This document shows, piece after piece, positions 24,081 to 35,892 of a DNA stretch of 64,000 nt (position 1 is its first letter; every line of letters begins with the position of its first letter). This stretch comes from Anaspis maculata (Eukaryota > Arthropoda > Insecta > Coleoptera > Scraptiidae): positions 56,538,012 to 56,602,011 of the forward strand of contig OX421965.1 in assembly GCA_949128115.1 (NCBI GenBank). The letters run 5' to 3'. Under the pieces are notes generated by a model that saw only the letters and a program-made list of their open reading frames with translations, had not been told where the DNA came from and ran no database searches. The position numbers and the translations under genes were made by a program.

Positions 24081-26036
24081 AGGGCCGAGAACTTCCATCT
24101 CAGCTTAGCTTTACTCTGAGGTTAACTTGAAGTTGTTATATTCCATAGATACCATTGTTTCAACATTCATTTCTATGGCAATCATTCTCCTGATTACAGT
24201 CAATGGATGGAAATATTAGCCCGTAATTTTAATTGAAATACGAGTCGCGTAAGTACAAAAAACGTTTTTGTGAATTTTGAAATCCAGCATATTTCGCTTG
24301 TTGGAGCAGTGCTGTGATAGTATCAAAACCTTTTGTGAGTAAATACAAAACCTGCAACAGCACGGATCATATACAGATCATTATTCAGCGTTTTTGATGC
24401 TATACCCCAACCATTATCTATGCAATTCTTTGTGTTCTGTGCACTTGTTATTAATGCCCAGTTGAGTTTACCAATGATGAATAAAACATTTTGGCACTGG
24501 TCCAGCGTTTCATACAAAGGTTATTGTTGCGAAGATGCAACCACTGCTCGTTGTTTATTTGTTCGAAAATGCATACGACAAATAACTAAAAGGAAATGAG
24601 CTGAAATTACACAAGTGCATTTTAGTGTACACGTTATCGATCCCGTATGTACGGAAATCTTATTTCCAGACTAATTACGCTTCTCCTCCGTTAATTAGAT
24701 AGGAAGACAGGTAAACCAACAGTCCCGTAGGATTTGTCCCAAGCTCTGTCTGGGCGCGAAGCGCTTGGAGAATCCAGGCCTGGAACGAAAAAGGATTACA
24801 AAGTTGCATACAAACGTCTCAGTCGGTGTACCAGTGTTGAGATTTATTATAGGTATTCTAGGACTCCTGTAGACAGGACAACTGAACATGTAAGAGAATC
24901 GTCGTTTCAACCTTAAACTCACATGCCAACACATCCTGCACGCTACCATCCTCTTACCACTTACTCCTCCACTCTGGTAGGATTTTGAAGTTTTAAGCTT
25001 CTGAAACAACTAACAGCAGGTTCAGGGGTGTGAACATGTTTTCCTAAAAGTTGAGCTGACTTGCTCTTGCAACACTTCTCTTGAAGAGGGTTTATGAAAA
25101 GACGACTACGTCCGGGCGATGTGCCACTCAACAGTTTATGAATTTTACAAAATGATCCTGTGGCCATCACCGGCACGGCGTGAAAGAATTATGATGGAAA
25201 TATGCGAGAGCGACAACACAACGCCGGGGATCCATAAATAATGAACTTAACGATCTGAAATAATCGGTCGCTCTGTCGCTTCGGTTTCCGGTGTGCGAAA
25301 TGCAAAATTTCTGAAAAAATCCGCGGTAAAGTTTCAGAGAGCGGCGCCATCAGTTGAACAAATATGCTCTCCCAACCTGGATGTCACACATTTTGATTTA
25401 TTACGATTTAAAAGCTTCTCAATCTGCCGTCTTCGTCTTCAAAATCGATATGGAGCGCGCGTCAAAAGAGGCAATATAGTATTGTGTGGAGTAATAGTTT
25501 TACAGGGTCGACTCTCATTAATTCCACAGAAGCTGGCTGAAGGCAGCGAGACCCAATTTTAGTGCTTTGTTCTCCCGAGCACGATATGAACTTCGCCAGC
25601 TAGAGCTGACATTTATTTAAATTAATAAATACTCGGCGCGTTTTATATCACCAACGTCCAAATATTAACGAACTGTGAGAGAGCTTGCGCTAAAATTCTG
25701 GGTCGTTTGTGCACATGATGGCTGGAACGGGAGTGAGGAGGGTGTGTTTGGAGAATGAAGCGTGCGGTTGAAACCCGCAGGGTGTGCATTTGGAAAGCAC
25801 GATTTTCCACTCACTTTTTTAGAAGCGAAAACAAGTCGATGGGTGTCTCCAAAAATCGGCAATCTGCTCCTCAAGTTGGTCGGGCCAGCAGCGGTGGGTT
25901 TCGTAGCTTCAGAAACAACTCGAAATCATGTGCCTATATACGGCCCACAACACAGTTCTTTCATGGCTGCCATGCAAATCAAGTCTCGGTTACCTTTCCG
26001 AAGAGACATCCCGAGTAAATCTACGTCCATTTATCT
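24081..26036. other. Intergenic DNA, nothing recognised
   Basis: Scattered short ORFs on both strands show no domains. No repeats were spotted apart from low-complexity stretches. Confidence 0.4.
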
Positions 26037-26265
26037 ACACAGGGTGTCTCAAAAGTCTCGCATTCCGAGTCCAGAGCGATATATGGAATCCACTCAAGAA
26101 CACGAAAGAAAAAATAGTGACGTTTATTTTTGAAGATTTTAGTGGTCAAAGGGTGGGTCTTCGGTCCCATTAGTTTTCGTTATTCCTAATATTTGAAGAG
26201 AACTGTTTGTGATAGACCAATCAGTAAGAACTGTCAACCACTCGATATTTACTGATATACAGGCT
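26037..26265. repeat. Dispersed repeat family R3, copy 1
   Basis: Starts 'cacagggtgtctcaaaag', then 'gcattccgagt' and 'atggaatccactcaagaac', and ends near 'atacaggctgtcc'. Another copy is at about 44,512-44,770. A third, on the minus strand, is split around the large foldback at 30,433-33,372. It is non-coding. Confidence 0.75.
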
Positions 26266-28147
26266 GTCCACGATTTAAGTGCTCTAACTGTGGGGTTGTA
26301 TTCTTTGGCCAAATGTAAGAAAATTTTCTTGAATTTTTTTGGGCTCTAGTTTCCAAGTTAGGTACAGATAGAGATGGGCGCCGACCCCATTCTAGGCGGC
26401 GGCGGCGTGTGACACTAAAAATACCGGCGGCGGCGGCGCCGCCGGCGAACACGCCGACCTGTCATTCGGCGGCGGCGCGGTCGGCGTGGTCGGCCTCATA
26501 GGACTCATCAAGTGCCCGTGGTTCGCATAAAGACGCATTTAATTTCAATGATTAAAGCAAGTCATTTGGTACAGTTGCTCTTAAGACTGATTTGAACGGT
26601 TTAGTTCGTAGTTCCTGAAAAACTTCCATGCGGTTTCAAAATTTGGGGGAAGGGGGGAAGTAAAAATAGGAAAAAACCTTGAAAAGAATTCCTTACGCTA
26701 CACAAATACGTTTTTGAGGTCGATATAGAGCAACTTGCCTCTAACCTTAGTATTCATCTCACGATCCGGCCACCGGAAGTCGAAAAATAAACGCCATTTT
26801 GGAAGAAATTAGTTAAATTCAAAAAACAACGAAGGATCTGGTGTGGGGTGTGGGGTGAGTACGATTATGATAGGTAAAATACGATTTGAGTTACGGGGTT
26901 GAAGTAACTAAAACTACCCCATAAGGTACTTATTATTTGTTGAGGGTGGAAATAGCAAAGAGCAATGATACTTTAACATTCATTCTTCAAAAAATGTATC
27001 AACATTTCACACTATCAGAATTATTGTGCTCCATAAAATCAGAAAAGATATAATTTCCAACCATATGTTTTCCGATGAACAAAATTAAACATGTCCATCT
27101 TGAACTTGAATGTTGTTACTCTCTTCTATGTCATGGGATCAATTGCTGCAATTCAAAAACAGGTATTTGAGTATCAAAAATAGATAACTGCTGTTTATTG
27201 AACTTGACTTTCTATTTGAACATTCACCCTTGCAGTTTTTACAGACCAGGGTGTGCAAGGCAATTGTTTTTTTTTCGGCAGGAGCAGCGGTATAGTGGAG
27301 GCGAGCATTCACCGGCGTCGGTGTTAGGCCTCGTTGCGGAAATAGGCCGACGAATAAATGGAAAAAAAATAAATGAAAACTAACATCGCGCTGGCGCGGC
27401 GGCGGCGCCGATGAGATAGCCGGCGGCGTCGCCGTTTGACTTATGTCGGCGGCGGCGGCACTCAAAATATGGTCGGCGGCGACGTGGCGTCGGCGTGGCG
27501 CCCATCTCTAGGTACAGGGTGTCAAAAAATTGGAAAACAAAATCTTTTTTTGCTATAACTTAGTAACTTCTACTTTCACGAAAATCAAACTTGGTACGAT
27601 TGATACACTATTAATAAGCTTTCGTTTAGGATCTACCATCACTTTGTTAAAAACCAGTGGCGTAGATATTAGGGTTACCCTACAATTAACCCTGGTTGTC
27701 TGCACGCTACTGAGATAAAATTAATCTTTGGTAACATTTCATGATTCCCCAGACAATTCTAGGCAAAAAAGGTACTCTTGGTCCGAAGCTCTAAAGTCAA
27801 CCATTTTCGAGAAAAACGGCATTTCATGCTAAAAAACATGAAAATCGATCATAACAATATATTGATTGATAGACTTTTGTAAGCTGTAGTATTATCGAAA
27901 GTATTAAAATAACCGAGAAAATAACTGAAAAAAAGACTTATTACATATTATTGCTTTTGTTCAGTATTACTTACACTGATTACAAGATAATTTATTGAAA
28001 AATAAGTCAACAATTTTTTTTTCAAATTTTTTGACATCCTGTAACTTGGGAATTGAAGCCCGAAAAAAAATTATAAGAAAAAATTTCTTGCATTTGGCCA
28101 AATAATAGAACCCTATAGTTAGAGCACTTAAACCGTGAACACCTGTA
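26259..28147. mobile_element. Foldback element with ACAGG-type ends, host of a hAT-type insertion
   Basis: Left end 'acaggctgtccacgatttaa' followed by 'gtgctctaactgtgggg' and 'tttggccaaatg' pairs with the right arm (about 28,010-28,147), which ends 'taaaccgtgaacacctgtat'. The left arm is interrupted at 26,369-27,510 and resumes with 'ggtacagggtgtcaaaaaat'. Without the insert the element is about 740 bp. No ORF is recognised. Confidence 0.75.
26369..27510. mobile_element. hAT-type non-autonomous element with CGG-rich ends
   Basis: Terminal inverted repeats are TAGAGATGGGCGCC and GGCGCCCATCTCTA. The flanking bases ggtacaga (26,361-26,368) and ggtacagg (27,511-27,518) form an 8-bp duplication with one mismatch, as expected for hAT transposition. 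The first 150 bp and last 130 bp are built from CGG/GCC triplets and CpG-rich short repeats, whereas the middle is AT-rich. No transposase ORF is present. It sits inside another foldback element and so is younger than it. Confidence 0.8.
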
Positions 28148-28529
28148 TAGCATATATAGCGATATAGCACTGACCGTCTATTTAATTCACAAAGGGTGAA
28201 TAATATAAAATCCTTTTTTCTCCAAGAAAGTCACTTGAATTTTCACATGGAAACGAGAAGAGTTATATCTTGTCCTAAATTATTTTAGGGATCCTAGAAA
28301 TCATGAACACTATATTTCACAGACACAAATAAAACCGAATTTTTGTTATTTATAACTCACCCTGTATCGTAAACAGAAATTCACTGCACATCTACGAGTT
28401 GATGAGCTCTACTGATTAGTCTACCACAAACAGTTCCTCAAAATCACTATGAATAACGAGAATAGAGGGTGGTGAAGTCCTACCATTTGACCCTCCCCAT
28501 ATCTTCAAAAATAAACATCACTAATTTTT
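28148..28529. other. Intergenic DNA with old repeat traces
   Basis: The stretch about 28,420-28,510 resembles 43,550-43,640 and 50,640-50,760 (a 'gttc...tcaaa...gaag...tgacc...cttcaaaaat' pattern), suggesting a very diverged repeat. 'ctcaccctgtatcg' at about 28,357 is another example of the shared terminus motif. Confidence 0.35.
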
Positions 28530-29232
28530 AGCGCATTCTCCATCTTGATGAAAATCGCTATTGCAACCGCTTTGTCCGTCCATCCGTCCGTCCGTTCCTC
28601 GAACTCCTCGCAAACTAGACGCCCTAGCTTTCTATTTTTTTTGCTGTTACATAGCTGCCACTCCCAAAGCTGGGCTAGGCTATATTGAATATCTATATTG
28701 CGCCGCCAACATAGAGAAAACCGCCCCCGATCAACTTGAAATAACATGATATTGCAATTTCTCCCAGACCTAATGCTCTGGTGTTCTCATTTTATGATAA
28801 ACACATAGTTGCCACTTATAAACGTAAGCCCAGAAACATTCCATCTTCCACCGACATGAAAACATTGCTAAAATCCGCCCCCAATCACTTTAAAATGAAA
28901 AACATAAACCCGAAGACATAACGATCTAATTCTTTCGCTATATGGATAGCCGACTAAAAATGGGAAAGAATAGGCTACTGTTGATTAGTCGCCGCCCCCA
29001 GCTCTCGCCCCCAAACAAAAAAATATTGATGATTAAAAGAATTTTCATTCAAATCTATTTCATTGGCAAGTACCCCATTCTGATAACAAAATATCACAAT
29101 GAGTTTCGATTGAAGAGAGTGGGCAAAGAATGGTGTTTCTCCTTCAACCAAATTTCTTTACATCCAAAATATGCCTCTTTAAGAGAATGGGCTACTGAGA
29201 CTCACGCATGTGAAGGCATACTCACTTGTTTT
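28530..29232. repeat. Dispersed repeat family R2, copy 2
   Basis: Aligns with 6567-7970 from 'agcgcattctccatcttgat' through the (CCGT)n tract, the 'ctcccaaagctgggctaggc' block and the final 'ggcatactcacttgtttt'. It holds only one of the internal units that are repeated four times in copy 1. Confidence 0.8.
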
Positions 29233-30307
29233 TTTCTATTTTGCGTTCATAAGAAAGTCATTTCGAGACGCAAATGACGTCATTCGCGTATCGTAAGAGG
29301 CTCCATTTCGATACGCACTTTTTTAATCCTAAATGTTGGCAATATCAGCGGGCATGACATCGACATGACATCGACATGACATCACTTCGCAGATCAGAAT
29401 TGCGACTGATCCAGAGATCCAATATCGTCGGCGAGCGGTTGGATGTGGTGGTGGTGGTAGTGGTTGTGGTGTGGCGGTGGTGTTAGGTCGACGAACTGTC
29501 GCTTTTTGATGAATGATCTCCCAAATTTGAAGGATTCAGTGAATTTTGTGTATTTTTTCTGAAGAATCAGATTTGCCCGTCGCCGTCGGTCTAAAGACTT
29601 CGAAACGCAAATTGCTCAAAAGGGGAAGCCTTGGATAAAGGGAGCAGAGGTTTAGCGGGGGTGTTTCGCCAAAAAGTTTGCGGCATTCGACCTACCCTAC
29701 AAATCTTCTAGTACGGTGCGGTTGTTTTCGCCTGGTGTTTTGGATGTTGTTGGCTTGCCGCGTGGCGCGTGCTATCAAGCGTCAGCTGTCGCTGTCAAAT
29801 GGCGGGTAGTTGTTGTCAACCTCGCTCACAATACGGCGCCACATGGCATCATACATGGTTCCTATATAACACACGTTTTATAAGACCTATTGTCACACTC
29901 TTCAATAGTAGTTTTCATGACAATTTTGTGTTTCGGTGGGCATGTGCAAGATTTGACAGTTCAAGTCGGCTAGCCCAGAGGTATAGAGTGGGGAGAGTGA
30001 TAACAGAGCTGCGAGAGTCTGGCAAGCCCGCGAAGGTCGAATTTTTGCCGACCGGCAAGGAACATGAGCATGCGCTCTATCTCTGTATCTTCGTATTTCA
30101 CCTTCCCACAAAAGTCGAATTTCCAAAACCAATAAAAACAGTTCACTGTAAAGTTGTAAGCTCCGTCATAAGATGAAAATAGAATCATGTGTTCTTGTAT
30201 TTTTGTTTTGTTCAACCAGCTCCATTACTTTTTTGCTTATAATTATGTATCCAAGTGTTTAAAAAATATAAATCTCCAAAAATTAGCGCCTTTTGGGCAT
30301 CATTTCG
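29233..30307. other. GC-richer stretch without a supported gene
   Basis: A three-fold 11-bp direct repeat (catgacatcga) lies at about 29,352-29,386, followed by a GTGGTG-rich tract near 29,440-29,490. Bases about 29,560-30,060 contain overlapping ORFs on both strands without domains. It could be a promoter or 5'UTR island; I cannot support a gene. Confidence 0.3.
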
Positions 30308-30378
30308 ATTAACCGTGTTTTCAATTATCCGGTTAAGGCTCGGTCTCGACCAGCACGGATAATCGAGGTTCTACTGTA
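30308..30378. mobile_element. Remnant terminus of a pogo/Tigger-like element
   Basis: The stretch ends acggataatcgaggttctac tgta, i.e. tacagtagaacctcgattat on the other strand followed by ccgt. Ends of the type CAGTAGAACCTCGATTATCC are characteristic of pogo/Tigger-group elements, which duplicate TA. A second related copy, 'ttaaccgtg...attatccgg', lies just inside at about 30,308-30,332. I do not see the opposite terminus nearby, so it is a fragment. Confidence 0.45.
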
Positions 30379-30432
30379 CTATTTTTAAATTTTTCGTGTT
30401 CTTGAGTGGAGTCAATATGCCGCTCTGGAATC

Positions 30433-33372
30433 TAGGCCAGTAGCGGTAAGCAAAAAATAGACATATGCTTGCAAAAGGTCCCATAGTCCCATAGAATATT
30501 TTGCTTTTTGATATTAGTTTACTTGAGAGTCCTTATGAAGAATTCAAATTTGTGACCTTGTGTGACCTTCGGAACCATGGTAAAAAAATGAAGAAGTTTA
30601 AAATTTGTTTAAATCGTCCGTTTTTCTTGAATAACTCGTAAACTGTGATTCTACGAACAAAGTGTCCTTCAGTCAAATTGAAGATGGTTGAATTTTGAAC
30701 AAAATGATCCCAAAGCCATTACTGTGCAATAGACGGTTACCGGAAGCCTCCCTGAAAACGGTTACAGCTTTCGGAAGTCTACCCTGAATATCGCTCGAAG
30801 CTGTCAGTTGCATTCTGGCCGTCAAAATGCAGGTTCTCACTCAAGAGGCTATATAGTACAGGAAAAATAGTAAAAAAATCGGCAAAACCTCGGAATAAAT
30901 ATGGACGTCATAAAAATTTGATATTCTGTTCAGAATTGAGTGCTCTACAACATATCCAAAATCGCCAAAAATCGCACACGGGGGCTTTGAGTTATTGGAG
31001 GGGGGGTAAAAAATTCCAGGTAAACATGGAGGGGATGGAACCCGTCAATTCATTGGATGCGGATACATTATAGTTCGACGTATCATATCCCATTGATACC
31101 ATTTTGGCACAAAAAGTGTCCATCATTGTTGAAGGGGAGTAGTGGGGGGGGGGGCGAAGCTCTGCTAGGTGGTCCATTTTGTTTTTCTGGCCATGTAGAA
31201 CCGATCACGACAAGTTTGGTATCTTTTCCGACTAAATTCAGTCTCCTGAACTCGTATCCGATGTGTAAATTCGGATTGAAACAAGTTTGAACAACTTAAC
31301 TTGAGAAAACTTGTTTTTTCTTTGACAATTTTGACGAATTTTTTATTTACTGTTGGAGGTGTTCATTTTTAGAACATTTCCAGGGACCATTAAATTGAAG
31401 TGTATTCTCCACAAAAATCATCTACTCGATGTATAATTTTGTTTCTCGAGTTTAAAAAATCGATTTGAACTTGAGCCGGCGCGGCGCGTCGTCTACTACT
31501 GACCAGAACACTACAGCATGCACCTTCAAATGAAAACACCTCAAACTATTGGAGAAATAACAACTCATCTTCGAAAATTGGAGGATTTGTGCAGAACTGA
31601 ATTCCCTATACCATGAACAAAATCGCCATGAATCGTAATGCAGGATTTTGAGTTATTCGAGGAGAAGGATAACACTTTGACAGGATTCATACTCTACGAA
31701 ATGTTACCTCTCCCCTTAAATAACTCAAAACCCTGCAGTGCGATTCATGGCGATTTTGTTGATGTTATAGGGAATTCAGTTCTCCACAAATCCTCCAATT
31801 TTCAAAGATGAGTTGTTATTTCTTCGATAGTTTGAGGTGTTTACATTTAAAGGTGCATGCTGTAGTGTTCTGGTCAGTAGCAGACGACGCGCTGCGCCGG
31901 CTCAAGTTCAAATCGATTTTTTAAACTCGAGAAACAAAATTATACATCGGGTGGATGATTTTTGTGGAGAATACAGTTCAATTTGATGGTCCCTGAAAAT
32001 TTTCTAAAAATGAACACCTCCAACAGTAAATAAAAAATTCGTCAAAATTGTCAAAGAAAAAAACAAGTTTTCTCAAGTTAACTTGTTCAAACTTGTTTTC
32101 ATCCGAATTTACACATCGGATACGAGTTCAGGAGATTGAATTTAGTCGGAAAAGATACCAAACTTGTCGTGATCGGTTCTACATGGCCATAAAAACAAAA
32201 TGGTCCACCTAGCAGAGCTTCGCCCCCCCCACTACTACCCTTCAACAATGATGGACACTTTTTGTGCCAAAATGGTATCAATGGGATATGATACGTCGAA
32301 CTATAATGTATTCGCATCCAATGGGTTGACGGGTTCCATCCCCTCCATTTTTACCAGCAATTTTTCATCCCTCCTCCAATAACTCAAAACCCCCGGGTGC
32401 GATTTTTGGCGATTTTGGATTTATGTTGTAGAGCACTCAATTCTGAACAAAATATCAAATTTTCAGGACGTCCATATTTTTTCCGAGGTTTAAATCTATC
32501 TTTCTTGTACTAATACTGTCATTGTCTGTGGACGGATATGGTTGCCCTCAACATTTCTTGAAAGGCGATTAAACCATCTCCAACATGCTTAGACTGCAGT
32601 TCCGTCACAATTTGTATCTTGGATGTTATCAGCGGTCAAAGTCGGTACTGGATCAACCGCGGGACCTTCAAAAAGCGCACTTTTTCCGTTCCTGCCATCA
32701 CGTCTGCTTTTCTTGCAGGTAAACGCTGTTAACGGAGTATGTAGAACAAAGTGTGCTCAAAAGAACCCCGGCAACAGAAAATCTCTCTTTCTTGTAGTTT
32801 TCATGATATATGCGTCCAAAAGTGCGCTTTTTAAAGATCCCGCGGTTGATCCAGTACCGACTTTGACTGCTGATAACATCCAAAATACAAATTGTGACGG
32901 CACTGCATTCAAAGCATATTGAAGACGATTCAATTGTCTTTGAAGAAATGTTTAGGGCAACCATATCCGTCCAGGGACCATGACAGTATAACTTATTGAG
33001 TGAGAACCTGCAGTTTGACGTCCCAGAATTCAGCTGATCGCTTCGAATAATTTTCAGGGTAGACTTCCGAGAGCTGTATGTTGGTAACCGTTCATTACAC
33101 AGTGAAGGCTGTGACATCATTTTGTTCAAAATTTCATGCTCTTCAATTTGACTGCTAGACATTTTGGTCGTAGAATGACCGTTCACGTGTTATTCAAGAA
33201 AAACGGTCAATTTTCATCAATTTCCAACTTCTCAATTTTCTTACCATGGCTCCGGAGGTCACATAAGGTCACAAATTTGGATTCTCCATTAGGACTCCCA
33301 AGTTAACTGATATAAAAAAGAAAATTTTCTGTGGGACTTTTTGCAACCTCGAATATTCCTGCTACTGGCCTA
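30433..33372. mobile_element. Large foldback element (2.9 kb) with nested MITE
   Basis: Ends are TAGGCCAGTAG and CTACTGGCCTA; ATC flanks both sides (30,430-30,432 and 33,373-33,375), a possible 3-bp target duplication. The two arms meet near 31,690 and are recognisably inverted along almost their whole length, over 1.2 kb each. The right arm is enlarged by a TA-flanked MITE (32,516-32,986). Each arm carries a G-run, 'gccggcgcggcgcgtcg'-like GC cluster and matching short ORF shadows, but no protein domain. It is an old, non-coding DNA element of uncertain superfamily. Confidence 0.75.
32516..32986. mobile_element. TA-flanked foldback MITE
   Basis: Starts CTGTCATTGTC and ends in the inverse (GACCATGACAG), flanked by TA at 32,514-32,515 and 32,987-32,988. 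Arms of about 180 bp include 'ggacggatatggttgccct' and 'gtactggatcaaccgcggga' and their inverses. The uninterrupted arm of the surrounding element shows the empty site 'tgtactatatagc'. It is likely a Tc1/mariner-group non-autonomous element. Confidence 0.75.
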
Positions 33373-33412
33373 ATCTGAATGCGATACTTTTGAGACGCCC
33401 CCTGTCCCTGTG

Positions 33413-34544
33413 TAAGTACGTCCCCTGCGAAATAATCCGAGTGAAGCAGTTTTTTGCATTGGCAATGTTTTTTGATGGCTTTAAAAGATGAGTTCAGGAA
33501 CAAATGAGTATACGAGTAGCTTGAAACAAACTGCTCACGTGTCGGAAAAATTGTTCGGCATAGCGCTTGGATTTTAAACTGTTACGCTTACGCGCACCCT
33601 TGGGGCTACTATGGGGGAAAGTTCATGTTCAGTCAGCTGGGAAAGTTTCAATGGCTGGGAAAGAGTCTGCCAGAATTGACCACCATCATGCGCGCCTCCC
33701 CCACATCCTTTGTTGGGTACATGTCGCAAATAATACCTTGAATTACCTGAAGGGACACTTCACGCTAAATGCAAAAAACAACTCTTGAACCATGCATTGA
33801 AAGTCTCTCTCCGATTTCCCTCCACTTCCTATACGGGATATATAGATTACTATTCTCCGTAATTGTTATCGTTGCAATTAGCAGGCCGAAACGGATTTGA
33901 CGCCTCGAGCCGTTTAATATTAATGACCTGACCACTGTCTGTTCCATGACATACCCTTCGGGCTCAATCCTCTGTATTTCTGACAAACACAGCTCAATTT
34001 CGAACGTGTTCGACGCGAACCTCCCGGCCATAACTTATTCAGCCGGTTCAAAGAGAAACAAATGCATGGCTGTTATCGGACCGAAAACGTCGATAAATCT
34101 CTACCAAACTTCCAGACACGGAGAACTGAGTGCGTGTTTGTGTGCAAGATGCTTCCGATTATCGTGTGGAGCATTTGCAAACTGGCTTATCTCTTCAGAG
34201 GTCCTATGATTGACGGGACGGGGAACAGAGGGAATTAATTTCAAGGATGGGAGAACGTCGGGAGAAATAAACATGGATCCAGAGAATGAACCCGACCTAA
34301 TATAATCCGGGCGCGGGAAAAGGTTTTCTCGGCGTTTGCCTAGCTTGTCCCGTTTATTTGAAAAACGCGTCTTGTTTTGTTTCGTATTTGTCTTTTTTGT
34401 TGAACCAGTCGTGGTCTTTTTGTCGGGTGGCGTGCCATGCCGTGTGTATGTCGATCCTTCATCCTGCATCTGTTTGTCCATTGCTGAACAAAGGATTCAG
34501 CTTATGGTAGTATAGCAAAATATACATTCCGAAGCTGTTCTTTC
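33413..34544. other. Intergenic DNA, nothing recognised
   Basis: Mixed-composition sequence with short two-strand ORFs and no domain or repeat evidence. Confidence 0.4.
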
Positions 34545-34918
34545 CACTTGGCCAGTGGCGCAGCCAGGATTTATCTAGGGGGGGGGGCTAACGAACGCAA
34601 GCGAAGCGAGCTGCGCCAAAGGCGACCCCCCCCCCTCCCCCGAAAAAAAGGGCCTTGGTCATCCTATTTTCAAGTATAATTATTGTGGTACCAATGTTAC
34701 CTACCTTAAATTGAAGTAGGTATTAAATTCAGTATTCCCCGGGTTTGCGGGGAAAATGACAGTAATAAATGGTAGTACTGACACTTGCAAACTGACAGCT
34801 GCGCTGCGCGCACGTAGAAACGTCATACACGATCGTTCGGCACATACAAACGATACGGCCGAACGCCAGTTGTTCACGAAATACGGTTTTTTGTACTCTT
34901 GTTAGATCTATCGATAGT

Positions 34919-35003
34919 GACAGTCTGAACGATAATCGTTCGCTAACGAGTCGTTAGTTGGCAGTCTGAACGATAATCGTTCGCTTACGAGTCGTTAGTG
35001 AAC
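34919..35003. repeat. Two-unit tandem repeat of about 42 bp
   Basis: Both units read cagtctgaacgataatcg followed by ttcgct/ttcgctt, 'acgagtcgttag'. Each unit is itself partly palindromic around 'aacgataatcgtt' and 'aacgagtcgtt'. It lies subterminally in the hAT-type element and could be a transposase-binding array, which is inference only. Confidence 0.6.
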
Positions 35004-35317
35004 GAGAAGTTACAAAATAAGCCTGATAGGTAGGTGCGTATACTTGCTTAAGGACGGAGTTACATCGGTAAAATGAGCGTTGTGGAATTAATAATCCCTG
35101 TGCGTTCATATTCCTTGACAGAATCTTACCATCCAGGTCTCTCTCGAAAGCTACAAAGATATGCAGTTTGGTTTAATGGCATTTCCAAAGTCGAAAAATA
35201 TCTTTTTTTATTTTTGGATAATAATTGATTTTTGGATTTTAGAAATGCCAATGGGCTCAAAACAAAGTGCATCCTTTTAGCTTTCGGAAGAAACCTAAAT
35301 GGTGAGATTCTGTCAAG

Positions 35318-35892
35318 AAATAAATAAAATAAATAAATAAATATGCTTTATTGTTCCTTCGGCCTTTTCGGCCATGAACAAGTAAATTAAAAATAAGAGA
35401 AATTACAAAAATTATGGAATTCCCTGTTCCCGTAACATCAAAAAAACATAAATGAAGTACAGACCATATACAAATAGCAAAACTCAACGCACAACACTAA
35501 AAATAGCAAAAAATCTCATCTTAATCATCTATCAAGGACCGTACCCTTACCACATGACTCAAAAAGGCATAGCCCCAAACGTGTAAACTTGTGGAGGAAA
35601 GGATAGAGTGGACGTCTATTAGGTTTTTTGATTTTTTTCTACATTCATCATAGATAGGACACTCAAACAACACATGTGAAAAAGTTTCATCCTTTCCCAG
35701 GCAGCAGTACGAACATTTCTCCCGAATTTCAAACTTGTGTACAGCTCGGCCGACAAAAAAAGTACAGTATTCACTACTCGCGGTAGTGAGTTGCAAAGCT
35801 AGTACTCTCAGATGGTGAGGAAAATCGTAGAGTTTACTTGTAGAGCTTAGACGATGAAATAAACCCACAGGAATTGATTCCGCGACGCTCAT
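35318..35892 (-). pseudogene. LINE 3' fragment, ORF2 C-terminus
   Basis: A minus-strand ORF (35,521-35,892, 123 codons) has a Cys-X2-Cys...His-X4-Cys pattern in CSYCCLGKDETFSHVLFECP, typical of the zinc knuckle at the C-terminus of several non-LTR retrotransposon ORF2 proteins. Downstream on the minus strand there is an AATAAA signal and an (AAATA/TTTA)n tail at about 35,318-35,343, as at LINE 3' ends. Reverse transcriptase and endonuclease are missing. Oddly, the sequence around the ORF's first ATG recurs in inverted orientation at about 35,046-35,115 ('aaggacggagtt...atgagcgtt'), so this fragment forms part of an inverted pair inside the hAT-type element. A host origin cannot be excluded. 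Confidence 0.55.

Larger units (their letters stand above)
30396..33412 (-). repeat. Dispersed repeat family R3, copy split by a large insertion
   Basis: Left flank about 30,396-30,429 ('ttcttgagtgga...gctctgga') and right flank about 33,376-33,412 ('gaatgcgatacttttgagac') together make the first 80 bp of R3 in reverse orientation. Everything between is the foldback element 30,433-33,372. Confidence 0.6.

Noticed and set aside
32698..32725. Another juxtaposed splice site (cttttcttgcag followed by gtaaac).
   Set aside because: It lies in the centre of a TA-flanked MITE, so it is more likely chance than a host splice site.
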